34,507 nt of DNA from positions 1 through 34,507 of the forward strand of contig CADCRJ010000220.1 of NCBI GenBank assembly GCA_902803735.1. Reading direction: 5' to 3'. Source of the DNA: an uncultured Spirochaetaceae bacterium. GTDB lineage: Bacteria > Spirochaetota > Spirochaetia > Treponematales > Treponemataceae. Positions within the stretch are counted from its first letter, which is position 1. The number at the start of each line of letters is the position of its first letter. The position numbers and the translations under genes were made by a program. Shown here one piece after another: positions 15,507 to 24,279 of this stretch. The notes below the pieces were generated by a model. The model had not been told where the DNA came from. It worked only from the letters and a program-made list of their open reading frames with translations, and searched no databases.

Positions 15507-17516
15507 TTGAAAGAACAAGATATTGAAAACATGAACAATATCGTAGAACAAATTCTGCCCACAACGAACGAAGAAGAGATGAAAAATCTTATGAAAGAAC
15601 TCGACCGTGAGCAGGCATACAGGGAACACAAATGCTGGCGACAGTACATCACGGTAGTCATCTCAATCGCATTCGTTTTGTTCCAGCTTTATGCAACCCT
15701 TTCAGGACGAATCACCGCACAGGTATTAAGGGCAAGCCACCTTGCATTCGTACAGGCACTTGCGTTCTTGCTATTCCCTGCCCTAAAAAAATTTCCTCGC
15801 AACACTCTTCCAATTTATGATGTTTTGCTAGCCGTAGCAGGAGCTTCATGCTGGCTTTACATAGTCATAAATTTCCACGAGCTTGTACGCAGAGCTGGTG
15901 CATATACGCCAATAGACATAATTGTCGGAGCCGTAGGAATTTTAATCCTTATAGAGAGCTGTAGGCGTATTGTAGGACTCCCAATCCTGATAATCGCAAC
16001 GTCATTCATTATTTATGCCTTTATAGGTCCATACCTGCCAGGATTTTTGAATCACCGCGGCTACTCCTTTGAGCGCGTCGTAAGCCACCTTTTCTTCAAC
16101 ACGGAAGGAATCATGGGAACCCCAATCGGAGCTTGTTCTACATTCATCTTCCTGTTCATACTTTTTGGCGCGCTCCTTGAGAGCACGGGAATCGGACAGT
16201 TCTTCATAGATATGTGCAACTCAATTGCAGGCGGTGCTTCGGGCGGACCGGCAAAAGTAGCGGTTCTTTCAAGTGCCCTTCTCGGAACGGTTTCAGGCAG
16301 CTCGGTCTCAAACACAGTAGGCTCAGGAAGCTTCACAATTCCAATGATGAAAAAACTTGGCTACCACGGAGAGTTTGCAGGAGCTGTAGAAGCCGCAGCC
16401 TCAACAGGTGGTCAGCTGATGCCTCCAATCATGGGTGCAGCAGCTTTCTTAATGGCAGAAAGTCTTGGACTTCCATACATCACAATTGTAAAAGCATCAA
16501 TAATCCCTGCCATGCTCTATTTTGCAGGAATTTTCATTACGGTTCATCTCGAAGCAAAGAAACTCGGATTAAAAGGACTCCCTAAATCAGAGCTTCCAGC
16601 GTTCTTGCCGCTGTTCCTCAAAAAGGGATATATGGTACTGCCGCTCTTGATAATAATCGTGTTCCTCTGCATGGGAAACACCGCAGTATATGCGGCTCTT
16701 ATGGGAATCGCAGCATGCCTTATCATAGGTATTGTCTCCTCGTTCGTTGATTTGGCACAAGGTCACAGACCAAGATTTACAATGGATGACATTGTAAAGA
16801 TAATGTGCGCTGCCGCACGAAACATCATCAGCGTAGCGATTGCGTGTGCAATGGCAGGAATAATCATCGGCATTGTAACGCTCACAGGAATCGGGCTCAA
16901 ATTCGGAGCAGGCTTAATCTCAATCTCGCACGGCGTTGTGTTCATAACTCTTTTCCTTACAATGATTTCTTCTATTATTTTGGGAATGGGAGCACCGACT
17001 ACAGCAAACTATCTGATTACTTCAACAATCACAGCAGGTGCAATCATTGGGCTTGGAATTGAACCTCTCGCAGCCCACATGTTCGCGTTCTACTTTGGTA
17101 TCATCGCAGACATCACGCCTCCAGTTGCCCTCGCTGCAATCGCAGGTGCGGCAATCGCAGGCAGCAAGCCGATACGCACGGCATTCCAAGCGACAAAACT
17201 GGCAATCGGAGCGTTCATAATTCCGTATATGTTCGTGTTCAACCCGCAAATGCTCATCATTGGGGCATCTGCAGGAAAGATTATATGGATTGTTTCAACA
17301 GCCTTAATCGGAATGTTCGGCATAAGCTCTGCATTGGAAGGTTACTCATTCAGAAAGACGAGCATCGTTGAGCGGGTTCTTTTCATAGCAGGTGGATTAC
17401 TGTGCATAATTCCAGAAACTCGCAGTGACATAGTAGGACTTGTTGTAATCGCCGCTCTTGTTATTTTTGAGATAATAACGAACAAACGCAGTTCAAAATC
17501 TGTTGCTCGCAGTTAG
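15507..17516 (+). CDS. TRAP transporter fused permease (DctQ-DctM, TAXI type)
   Basis: Membrane component of a TRAP-TAXI importer, with small and large subunits fused in 669 residues. The start is TTG 15507: GAGGAGG lies 8 nt upstream and no ATG is as well placed. The first ~40 residues are charged and helical, then four to five membrane helices form the DctQ-like part. The DctM-like part has the GLLLESTG-type ALLESTGIGQFF segment, SSALLGTVSGSSVSNTVGSG, STGGQLMPPIMGAAAFLMAE, and the C-terminal LGMGAPTTANYLI and FGIIADITPPVALAA motifs. TAXI systems take up organic acids such as glutamate or fumarate-like compounds; the substrate here is unknown. It is the last gene of the operon; the 190-bp repeat begins 12 bp after its stop. 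Confidence 0.93.
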   Translation: MKEQDIENMNNIVEQILPTTNEEEMKNLMKELDREQAYREHKCWRQYITVVISIAFVLFQLYATLSGRITAQVLRASHLAFVQALAFLLFPALKKFPRNTLPIYDVLLAVAGASCWLYIVINFHELVRRAGAYTPIDIIVGAVGILILIESCRRIVGLPILIIATSFIIYAFIGPYLPGFLNHRGYSFERVVSHLFFNTEGIMGTPIGACSTFIFLFILFGALLESTGIGQFFIDMCNSIAGGASGGPAKVAVLSSALLGTVSGSSVSNTVGSGSFTIPMMKKLGYHGEFAGAVEAAASTGGQLMPPIMGAAAFLMAESLGLPYITIVKASIIPAMLYFAGIFITVHLEAKKLGLKGLPKSELPAFLPLFLKKGYMVLPLLIIIVFLCMGNTAVYAALMGIAACLIIGIVSSFVDLAQGHRPRFTMDDIVKIMCAAARNIISVAIACAMAGIIIGIVTLTGIGLKFGAGLISISHGVVFITLFLTMISSIILGMGAPTTANYLITSTITAGAIIGLGIEPLAAHMFAFYFGIIADITPPVALAAIAGAAIAGSKPIRTAFQATKLAIGAFIIPYMFVFNPQMLIIGASAGKIIWIVSTALIGMFGISSALEGYSFRKTSIVERVLFIAGGLLCIIPETRSDIVGLVVIAALVIFEIITNKRSSKSVARS

Positions 17517-17527
17517 AAGCAAAACAG

Positions 17528-17717
17528 GTCGAATGTCGAGTTTCAAAATGTAAAATACGCAGAAAGCAACTCCCAGCGGGAACCTAAATGAGCACGGCAA
17601 CGAATGTGCTCAATCCCGAAAAAAGGCTTCCGCGCTTCGCTTGTGCAGATTTTTTTTCGGGCTTGGAACCCCGCTTCCGTTGCTTTCAGAGCTTTCAATC
17701 AAAACTCAACATTCGAC
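17528..17717 (+). repeat. Dispersed intergenic repeat, complete 190-bp copy
   Basis: The ends GTCGAATGTCGAGTTT (17528-17543) and AAACTCAACATTCGAC (17702-17717) are 16-bp inverted repeats with one mismatch. Inside are a GAGCAC/GTGCTC hairpin and a nested CCCGAAAAAA/TTTTTTTTCGGG stem. The element matches 1-118 (inverted) and, at its ends, 9597-9669. It has no ORF, so it is a MITE-like or structured-RNA-like element. It may double as a terminator for the TRAP operon. Confidence 0.8.
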
Positions 17718-17774
17718 CTCATAACAAGTTATATGTTGCAGTATTAAAAAGATTTGTGTTAATATAGAATAGTT

Positions 17775-17942
17775 ATGAACAGTAAAGCTGATGAACTATA
17801 TGTTAAGTTGCAGGAAATGTATGAGTTTATGAAAGAGACGGGCGACACACAGGACATTGAAGCCGCTATTTTCGACTACGAAGACTGCACGACTGACGAA
17901 GACTATGAGAATTGGCTTCAAAAGTATAGCTATTTCTGTTAA
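17775..17942 (+). CDS. 55-aa acidic small protein ahead of a MarC gene
   Basis: The frame runs from MNSKADELYVKLQEMYEF to QKYSYFC. It is rich in Asp, Glu and Tyr, predicted helical, with no membrane segment. It ends 5 bp before the MarC-family start, implying a two-gene operon. There is no Shine-Dalgarno; a TAGAAT box at 17765-17770 ends 4 nt before the ATG, so the message may be leaderless. The codon pattern looks like real coding sequence. Family not recognised. Confidence 0.65.
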   Translation: MNSKADELYVKLQEMYEFMKETGDTQDIEAAIFDYEDCTTDEDYENWLQKYSYFC

Positions 17943-17947
17943 TTTTC

Positions 17948-18577
17948 ATGCAATATTTCAATGATTTCCTCAAAATGTTCCTGACATTCCTCATTATAAT
18001 GGATCCAATAGGCAATATTCCTATGTTCTGTTCGGTGACAAATGGTCTAGAACAATCTCTACGGCTAAAAATTCTGCAGAAGGCAATCTTTTTTGCAGGA
18101 ATTATTCTCTTGATTTTTGGTGTATTCGGCAAGATTCTCCTTTCTTTTTTTGGAATCACACCAGGAGCGTTCTATATCTCTGGCGGAATCCTGTTTTTTA
18201 CGATTTCCTACGAGATGATTCAAAGCAAACCTCGAAGCCGCCAGACACCAGCGACAAGCACGGAACCACAGGACTCAATGATGCTCGCCGTTTTTCCGCT
18301 TGCAATACCTCTCATTGCGGGTCCTGGAATGATTACAACTGTCATTTTTACAATCGCAACAGAAAACTTCACCTTGCACAAGGCTCTTATTCTTCTGGCG
18401 GCACTTACAATCTGTCTCGCCATTCAATATACTTCGCTCAGATTCGGCTCAATTCTGCTCCGTATATTCGGAACTACAGGTATGTTTGTTCTCGAAAAAA
18501 TAATGGGACTTATACTTGCAGCACTTTCTATACAGCTTATCTACGACGGACTTGTAAAACTTAACGTTCTGCACTAA
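17948..18577 (+). CDS. MarC-family (UPF0056) integral membrane protein
   Basis: A 209-residue inner-membrane protein with six hydrophobic segments. The family motifs are clear: LTFLIIMDPIGNIPMFCSVT near the N-terminus, GAFYISGGILFFTISYEMI, then AVFPLAIPLIAGPGMITTVI and a C-terminal EKIMGLILAALSIQLIYDGL. The family was named after the E. coli mar locus, but a role in drug resistance has not held up; a transport function is suspected. The start is close behind the 55-aa gene, without a Shine-Dalgarno of its own, so it is probably coupled. Confidence 0.92.
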   Translation: MQYFNDFLKMFLTFLIIMDPIGNIPMFCSVTNGLEQSLRLKILQKAIFFAGIILLIFGVFGKILLSFFGITPGAFYISGGILFFTISYEMIQSKPRSRQTPATSTEPQDSMMLAVFPLAIPLIAGPGMITTVIFTIATENFTLHKALILLAALTICLAIQYTSLRFGSILLRIFGTTGMFVLEKIMGLILAALSIQLIYDGLVKLNVLH

Positions 18578-18616
18578 ATAGACCTTATAAAACTATTAGC
18601 AACAAACTTGTTTTTT

Positions 18617-18646
18617 CCGATAATTAAAAGGAATCCTAATCATCGG
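18617..18646 (+). promoter_or_regulatory. Hairpin abutting the P83/100 ribosome-binding site
   Basis: CCGATAATT (18617-18625) pairs with AATCATCGG (18638-18646) with one mismatch. The right arm runs into the Shine-Dalgarno (CGGAGGA) seven or so bases before the ATG at 18654, so folding could limit ribosome access. Confidence 0.4.
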
Positions 18647-18653
18647 AGGAAAC

Positions 18654-20201
18654 ATGAAAAAAATCGTTTGTGCCTTTGCAATTGCAGCAGCACTTTCAAC
18701 AGCCATTTTTGCACTTGAAGTTAATAAAAACGAATTACAGACAACTACAAGTGATACAATTCAGTTTGAGAACTATAGCGGACCTCATGCAGTAATCGAA
18801 ACAGCTTCCGCCATTACAAACATCGGTACGAACCTCGGTAAAGAAATTGCCGCAGACGTCAATAACTCAAGAACAATAAATCCATCTGCAAAATATTCGA
18901 TAATCCACTCTGTAAGCGAGCCTGACGGAGACAAGCTGGATGCAGATATTTTCATAATCAACAGCAACGCAACCGTAGACCACATCAAAAACTTGCGCAG
19001 AATTCTCACAGGCTATCTTGAAGCCGCTTACAGCTACAATCACGAGGATGCTGACACAATCGCAACATTCATCACAGTTTACAATGCCGTATACCGCGGT
19101 CAGCTCAATGTGTTCAAAGATAAATACAAAACCGCAGTTCAAGAGAACCTTACAGAGGAGTCTGTAGGTCTCAGCACAAATTGGAGCGAATGGTCAGGAA
19201 GAACACAAATAGTCATTCCTTTGAGCGACTTGGATGGAGGTCTCTCTGTTATTGATACATCCGTAATCAGCGACGAGAACGTAATCAGCCAGATGAAAGA
19301 GACAGACGACAAAGGTATTGATGCAAGAACAAACATGGCAGACTTGAAATCACGTGAGGCAGCTGAAGCTTCTAAAAAATCACAGGAAGCTCAAAAAGAT
19401 GCCGTACAGCAGAAAAATGCCGCAAAAGAAGCTCAAAAAACAGCAAATGCCGCAAAAGAAGCTGCAAAAGCTGACCCAAACAACAAAGAAAAGCAGCAGA
19501 ATGCAGAGCAAGCTCAGAAAAAAGCTGTAGAACAGAAAAAAAAGGCTGAGGATGCATCCGCAAAAGCAAGCGTTCAGCAGCAGAAGTCTGATAAAAAGCT
19601 CAAAGAGTCGCAGGGCGAGAAAGAGCAGATTGCACGCGACAAAAACAAAAAAGCTGCATTGGATAATCTTGACAATGAGAACTACGTGAACGGTCTTGTT
19701 CGTACTGATGAGAAAAACGAGCTGTACGGGCTTGTAAAAGTAGACAGTACAAACGGCAAGATAATCAGAACATCATCAATGAAACAGATTCGCGGGCATA
19801 CAATGTACATAGTAAAGAATGTGACAGTTGCACAGGAAGACGGAAGCAACACTGTCTACCCTGCGATGTACATTACTATTGGAGGTGTCTCTGGCGGACA
19901 CTCGGCAGTAAAACTTTGCTTAATCGATACAAAAACCCTTGAAATGCAAAAAGAAAGCACAGAATCTCTGTCAGAGACAAGTCCACTTATACAGCAGGGC
20001 GGGGATTTCTACGCTGTTGTAATTATAGACGGCAGCTACTATGTAGGAAAGTTCGACCAGAACTTGACCCTAAAACAAAGAAGCTCAATAACTGTAAAAG
20101 ATAACACTCCGATTAGTATAACGACGAAAGGATTCTTGGTAACAGCAAGCGACGGAAAACCAGCCGTCCTAAAAACAGCAGATTTAACAACAACTTGGTA
20201 A
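18654..20201 (+). CDS. P83/100-family spirochaete antigen
   Basis: An exported 515-residue protein of the Borrelia P83/100 family, whose function is unknown. GGAGGA precedes the ATG. A signal peptide (residues 1-20, ending IFA) has no lipobox, so it is periplasmic or surface-associated rather than a lipoprotein. Residues ~25-210 hold the conserved N-terminal domain (FENYSGPHAVIETASAI, then LDADIFIINSNATVDHIKNL). Residues ~225-345 are a long Ala/Lys/Gln/Glu-rich coiled coil of near-repeats such as KNAAKEAQKTANAAKEAAK. The C-terminal ~170 residues look like a beta-rich domain (LYGLVKVDSTNGKIIR, YYVGKFDQNLTLKQRS). It is monocistronic with a terminator behind it. This is the best taxonomic marker in the window. 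Confidence 0.88.
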   Translation: MKKIVCAFAIAAALSTAIFALEVNKNELQTTTSDTIQFENYSGPHAVIETASAITNIGTNLGKEIAADVNNSRTINPSAKYSIIHSVSEPDGDKLDADIFIINSNATVDHIKNLRRILTGYLEAAYSYNHEDADTIATFITVYNAVYRGQLNVFKDKYKTAVQENLTEESVGLSTNWSEWSGRTQIVIPLSDLDGGLSVIDTSVISDENVISQMKETDDKGIDARTNMADLKSREAAEASKKSQEAQKDAVQQKNAAKEAQKTANAAKEAAKADPNNKEKQQNAEQAQKKAVEQKKKAEDASAKASVQQQKSDKKLKESQGEKEQIARDKNKKAALDNLDNENYVNGLVRTDEKNELYGLVKVDSTNGKIIRTSSMKQIRGHTMYIVKNVTVAQEDGSNTVYPAMYITIGGVSGGHSAVKLCLIDTKTLEMQKESTESLSETSPLIQQGGDFYAVVIIDGSYYVGKFDQNLTLKQRSSITVKDNTPISITTKGFLVTASDGKPAVLKTADLTTTW

Positions 20202-20210
20202 AAAAACAAG

Positions 20211-20252
20211 AAGCCCAGTTTTAGCAGATTTCTCTCTAAAACTGGGCTTTTC
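20211..20252. terminator. Bidirectional terminator between convergent genes
   Basis: AAGCCCAGTTTTAG (20211-20224) pairs perfectly with CTAAAACTGGGCTT (20236-20249). T-rich sequence follows on the plus strand and, reading the other way, CTTGTTTTTTT follows on the minus strand. It serves both the P83/100 gene and the acyl-CoA ligase gene. Confidence 0.88.
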
Positions 20253-20272
20253 TCTATTCTGAATTATTTCTG

Positions 20273-21952
20273 TTAATCGTTACCTGCACTCAAAGGAGCT
20301 TTCTTGTCCTTTGCACGAATTTCAACACGGCGAATCTTACCGCTGATAGTCTTAGGCAATTCATCAACAAACTCAATGATTCGCGGTGCCTTATAAGAAG
20401 CCGTATCATGCTTTACAAAATCAATAAGCTCAGCCTGCAAGGTCTTATCAGCCACATAGCCCTTACAAAGAACAACAGTCGCTTTTACTGCCATTCCGCG
20501 CTTCTCATCTTCCACGCCCGTAACGGCACACTCAAGGACTGCAGGATGCTTCTGCAAAGAAGACTCTACTTCAAACGGACTTACGCGGTAACCAGAAGTC
20601 TTGATAAGGTCATCATTTCTTCCAACAAAGTAAAAATAACCGTCCTCGTCATGGTAAGCAACATCGCCAGTATGATAGATTCCGCTGTCAAAAGCAGCAG
20701 CCGTAAGGGAAACATCCCTGTAATAGCCAGAGAACAAACCGCAAGGACGTCCTGCGTCAAGGCGGATTATAATCTCGCCCTGCTCGTTAGCATCGCAAGG
20801 AGTTCCATCAGGACGCACGATGTCAACGTCATAACCAGGAGCAGGTTTTCCCATCGAACCAGATTTTGGCTCCATTCCAGGGAAGTTACCAATAGTAAGG
20901 GTTGTCTCGGTCTGACCAAAGCCCTCATAGATTTTATGTCCTGTCTGCTTTAAGAACTGGTCATAAACCTCACCATTAAGAGCCTCACCTGCTGTTGAAC
21001 AGTTAACAAGAGCGCTCAAATCATATTTTGACAAATCCTGCCTGATAAGGTAGCGGTATACAGTCGGAGGCGCACAGAACGTAGTAACCCCATACTGAGC
21101 CATCTTTGAGAGAACCTTGCCAGGAACAAAAGACTCCATGTCATAGGTAAATACGGCGGAACCGCACATAAACTGACCATAAAGCTTGCCCCAGACAAAT
21201 TTACCCCAGCCAGACTCCGCGATACTAAGATGAAGACCGCCGTCAACAACACGTTGCCAATACTTCGCAGTACAAATATGTCCGAGAGGATACAAGAACG
21301 AGTGCTGAACCATTTTTGGATAGCCAGAAGTTCCGCTCGTAAAATACAGGAGCATAGTATCCTTTCCGCCTGGAGAAAGCTCTCGCCTGTTGTAAACATC
21401 AGAATATGCAGTATATCCTTTGTGGAAGTTATGCCAACGAGGTCTGTCTTTGCCAACCGTAATCAAGGTCTTTACCGTAGGAGAATCGTTCAAAGAAGCT
21501 TCTATCTCATCCTGAACCTTATCATCAAAAGAAACAATCATGTTTACTTCTGCCGCATTGTTGCGATAAATAATATCTTTGGCAAGAAGCATATTCGTTG
21601 CAGGAATAACAATGGCACCAAGCTTATGCAATGCAAGGAAGAAGAAATAAACCTCGTAACGACGACGCAAAATCATCATAACCCTGTCGCCTTTGCCAAG
21701 ACCAAAAGAAGCTAGATAATTCGCAGTACGGTTTACGTCTTTAGCAAGTTGACCAAAAGTAAAAATCTTCTCTTCTCCGTGGTCATCGCACCAAATAATA
21801 GCACGTCGGTCAGGCTCTTCTTCAGCAAGTTTATCAACAACATCAAACGAAAAATTGAAATTCTCAGGAATTTTTATCTTAAAATTTTTTCTTAACTCTT
21901 CATAACTATAATTTTTCTCAGGATCTATAGAAACAAAACGTTCCAAAAACAT
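20273..21952 (-). CDS. Acyl-CoA synthetase (AMP-forming ligase)
   Basis: Activates a carboxylic acid with ATP to an acyl-adenylate, then to the CoA thioester. All core motifs are present in 559 residues: the P-loop-like YFTSGTSGYPK (residues ~203-213), GFGQTETT (A5), TGDVAYHDEDGYFYFVGRNDD (A7-A8 region), KTSGYRVSPFEVE, and the catalytic lysine in LPKTISGKIRR (K539). The overall sequence resembles the medium-chain/benzoate acyl-CoA ligase branch more than acetyl-CoA synthetase, but the substrate is not certain. GGAG lies about 10 nt before the ATG. With the activase downstream on the same strand it could feed acyl-CoA metabolism; that link is inference. Confidence 0.9.
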   Translation of the reverse strand: MFLERFVSIDPEKNYSYEELRKNFKIKIPENFNFSFDVVDKLAEEEPDRRAIIWCDDHGEEKIFTFGQLAKDVNRTANYLASFGLGKGDRVMMILRRRYEVYFFFLALHKLGAIVIPATNMLLAKDIIYRNNAAEVNMIVSFDDKVQDEIEASLNDSPTVKTLITVGKDRPRWHNFHKGYTAYSDVYNRRELSPGGKDTMLLYFTSGTSGYPKMVQHSFLYPLGHICTAKYWQRVVDGGLHLSIAESGWGKFVWGKLYGQFMCGSAVFTYDMESFVPGKVLSKMAQYGVTTFCAPPTVYRYLIRQDLSKYDLSALVNCSTAGEALNGEVYDQFLKQTGHKIYEGFGQTETTLTIGNFPGMEPKSGSMGKPAPGYDVDIVRPDGTPCDANEQGEIIIRLDAGRPCGLFSGYYRDVSLTAAAFDSGIYHTGDVAYHDEDGYFYFVGRNDDLIKTSGYRVSPFEVESSLQKHPAVLECAVTGVEDEKRGMAVKATVVLCKGYVADKTLQAELIDFVKHDTASYKAPRIIEFVDELPKTISGKIRRVEIRAKDKKAPLSAGND

Positions 21953-21989
21953 ATAAACAACTCCAAAAAAATAAATTTCGACATCTTTT

Positions 21990-22018
21990 ATTATATTAGA
22001 CAGTTTTTTAATAGTAAA
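21990..22018 (-). promoter_or_regulatory. Candidate promoter of the acyl-CoA ligase
   Basis: On the minus strand TTTACT (22018-22013) and TATAAT (21995-21990) are 17 bp apart, about 38 bp upstream of the start codon. Confidence 0.45.
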
Positions 22019-22128
22019 GTTGCAAATTAATAGATTTTTTTTCTCATAAGCAAAGATAAAACAAAAAAATTATGGTAATAATCAATTCTATTTGATACAG
22101 TTCACAAAATTGAGATTTTGGAGATATT

Positions 22129-24192
22129 ATGCAAAAGACAATGTTTTTTAAGATTCAGATTATTCTGATAACTTGCATTATTTTACTTGCAGCAATCGTA
22201 AGTTTTATTTCCTTAGCGACCTTTCAAAAAGGATATCTTTCAACAATTCAGAACAATATCCTAAATACATCTAGGGCTATAAACAACGAAATCGCGGAAC
22301 AAGGCTCTCACATACAAGACTTGTCACAGTCAATCGCAGAAAGTGCGAACATTCTCGAAGCCTTCGAGACAAACAACACAATAAGCCTCAAGCAGGAATT
22401 AACGCAACAGGCTAGCAAATTCAAAATAGACTCTGCTTTCGCTACTGACAAAAACGGAACGATTATCGCTCAGGCTGGTTATAACAGGTTCTTTGGCAAC
22501 GTCAGCCCAATTTCAATAATACAGCAGGCTCTTTCTGGCAAGCGAGGGTACAGCTACGAAGAATCCCCAACCGCACAATTCGTGCTTCTTGCAGCCAGCC
22601 CTATAAGGCTTAAAACTGGAATTGCAGGAACTATCGTTCTTTTAATGGACATAAATGATTCAACGACAGAAAAGATAAAATCAAACTATGATGTAGACTG
22701 TACTATCTTCAAGGGCAACAGAAGAATTGTCTCTACGATTACGGATTCAGAGGGCAAATCTGTTGCGGGCACAACTCTCAACAACCTTGAAATCGTACGC
22801 ACAGTACAAGCAGGAAACGTTTTCAACGGCAAGAATAAAATATTGAACCAGTGGTATTCTTGTATTTACGCGCCAGGATACAATTCCGAGGGAGAAGTTG
22901 TTACAATGATATTTATAGCAAAAAGGCTCTCTGAAATAGAGCGTGTAGTAACATCAACCCTTACGACAATAATTCCTGTCACGCTTCTAATAATCGCTTT
23001 GATTATACTTATATCCAATTTCTTTATAAAGAAGATAATTTCTCCTGTAAAACTATTGAAAACCGCATTTGCAAAAATGTCAGCAGGAGACCTTACGCAG
23101 AATCTCTGCCAGCTTTCAAGCGATGAACTGGGACTTCTTATAAACGACTTTAACACTTTCTCAACAAAAATGTGCCACGCACTTGCAGAAATTCACGACT
23201 CAAAGAACGATTTGATGAGTCTCGGAGACACAATGAATCTATGTGCAGAAGAAACTTCATCAGCAATTGAAGAGATTGTAGCTAACATCAACAGCATAAA
23301 TTCTCAAATCCAAAATCAGAACACGAGCGTCTCCCAGACAGCAGGAGCCGTAGACCAGATTTCTGTAACCATTGACGCTCTTGAAGCACTAATCGCAAAC
23401 CAGTCCGCAAGTGTCACTCAGGCAAGCGCGGCGGTAGAAGAAATGATTGGCAATATCTCTTCCGTAAACTCATCTGTAGATAAAATGGCTAGGTCGTTCT
23501 CAGGACTTGAAGAGGACTCTAAGAGAGGATTCCAGAAGCAGCAGGATGTAAACGATAAAATCCAGCAGATTGAAGTTCAGTCCCAAATGCTACATGAAGC
23601 AAACTTGGTTATTTCTGCGATTGCAGAGCAGACAAACCTTCTTGCAATGAACGCCGCCATAGAGGCAGCACACGCAGGCGAGGCAGGAAAAGGATTCAGC
23701 GTCGTTGCGGATGAAATCAGAACCCTTGCTGAAACATCTTCTGCTCAATCACAGACAATCGGCGAGCAGCTTACAAAGATTAAGGACTCAATCAATGAGG
23801 TTGTGGAAGCTTCTCACGAATCCAGCGAGGCTTTTGCATCCGTCTCTCAGCAGCTTTCTTCTACAACAAACCTGGTTCTTCACATTAAGTCAGCAATGCA
23901 GGAGCAGAACGAAGGCTCAAAGCAAATTGGCGAAGCTCTTAAGCTTATGAACGAAAGCACCATCGACGTCCAAAACGCATCACACGAAATGATTGACGGA
24001 AACAGAGTAATCGTATCAGAAATGCGAAAACTAAAAGATTCTACAGAATCAATGAGCCAGAGCATGATGGAAATGGCATCAGGAGCACAGCAGATAAATG
24101 ACTCAGGTGCTTCTCTCAGCGAAGTCTCCCAGCATGTAAAACAGGCAATTGATAAGATTGGAAAGCAAATAAATACGTTCAAAGTAGCGTAA
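22129..24192 (+). CDS. Methyl-accepting chemotaxis protein 2
   Basis: A 687-residue transmembrane chemoreceptor. TTGGAG lies 6 nt before the ATG. Membrane helices are at about 8-30 and 275-300, bracketing a Cache-like periplasmic sensor; HAMP follows (KLLKTAFAKMSAGDLTQ), then the signalling helices with a conserved tip ([20 protein letters not shown]) and an adaptation region. The C-terminus TFKVA has no methyltransferase-tethering pentapeptide. Paralogous to the receptor at 1412-3514: the same layout, and even the sensor motif DKNGTI(I/V)-type with an AA(S/Y)PI follow-up is shared, so they probably arose by duplication. Monocistronic, ending in a terminator. Confidence 0.95.
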   Translation: MQKTMFFKIQIILITCIILLAAIVSFISLATFQKGYLSTIQNNILNTSRAINNEIAEQGSHIQDLSQSIAESANILEAFETNNTISLKQELTQQASKFKIDSAFATDKNGTIIAQAGYNRFFGNVSPISIIQQALSGKRGYSYEESPTAQFVLLAASPIRLKTGIAGTIVLLMDINDSTTEKIKSNYDVDCTIFKGNRRIVSTITDSEGKSVAGTTLNNLEIVRTVQAGNVFNGKNKILNQWYSCIYAPGYNSEGEVVTMIFIAKRLSEIERVVTSTLTTIIPVTLLIIALIILISNFFIKKIISPVKLLKTAFAKMSAGDLTQNLCQLSSDELGLLINDFNTFSTKMCHALAEIHDSKNDLMSLGDTMNLCAEETSSAIEEIVANINSINSQIQNQNTSVSQTAGAVDQISVTIDALEALIANQSASVTQASAAVEEMIGNISSVNSSVDKMARSFSGLEEDSKRGFQKQQDVNDKIQQIEVQSQMLHEANLVISAIAEQTNLLAMNAAIEAAHAGEAGKGFSVVADEIRTLAETSSAQSQTIGEQLTKIKDSINEVVEASHESSEAFASVSQQLSSTTNLVLHIKSAMQEQNEGSKQIGEALKLMNESTIDVQNASHEMIDGNRVIVSEMRKLKDSTESMSQSMMEMASGAQQINDSGASLSEVSQHVKQAIDKIGKQINTFKVA

Positions 24193-24211
24193 TCAAATTC
24201 CAAAACAGAAT

Positions 24212-24254
24212 AAAAAAGCACAGGAGTCTGCAATAAAACAGCCTGTGCTTTTTT
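24212..24254 (+). terminator. Terminator after chemoreceptor 2
   Basis: AAAAAAGCACAGG (24212-24224) pairs perfectly with CCTGTGCTTTTTT (24242-24254). The A- and T-runs make it active in both directions, which suits the convergent gene ending at 24280. Confidence 0.88.
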
Positions 24255-24279
24255 GTTGTCTTTGCATTGATTGCTAAAA

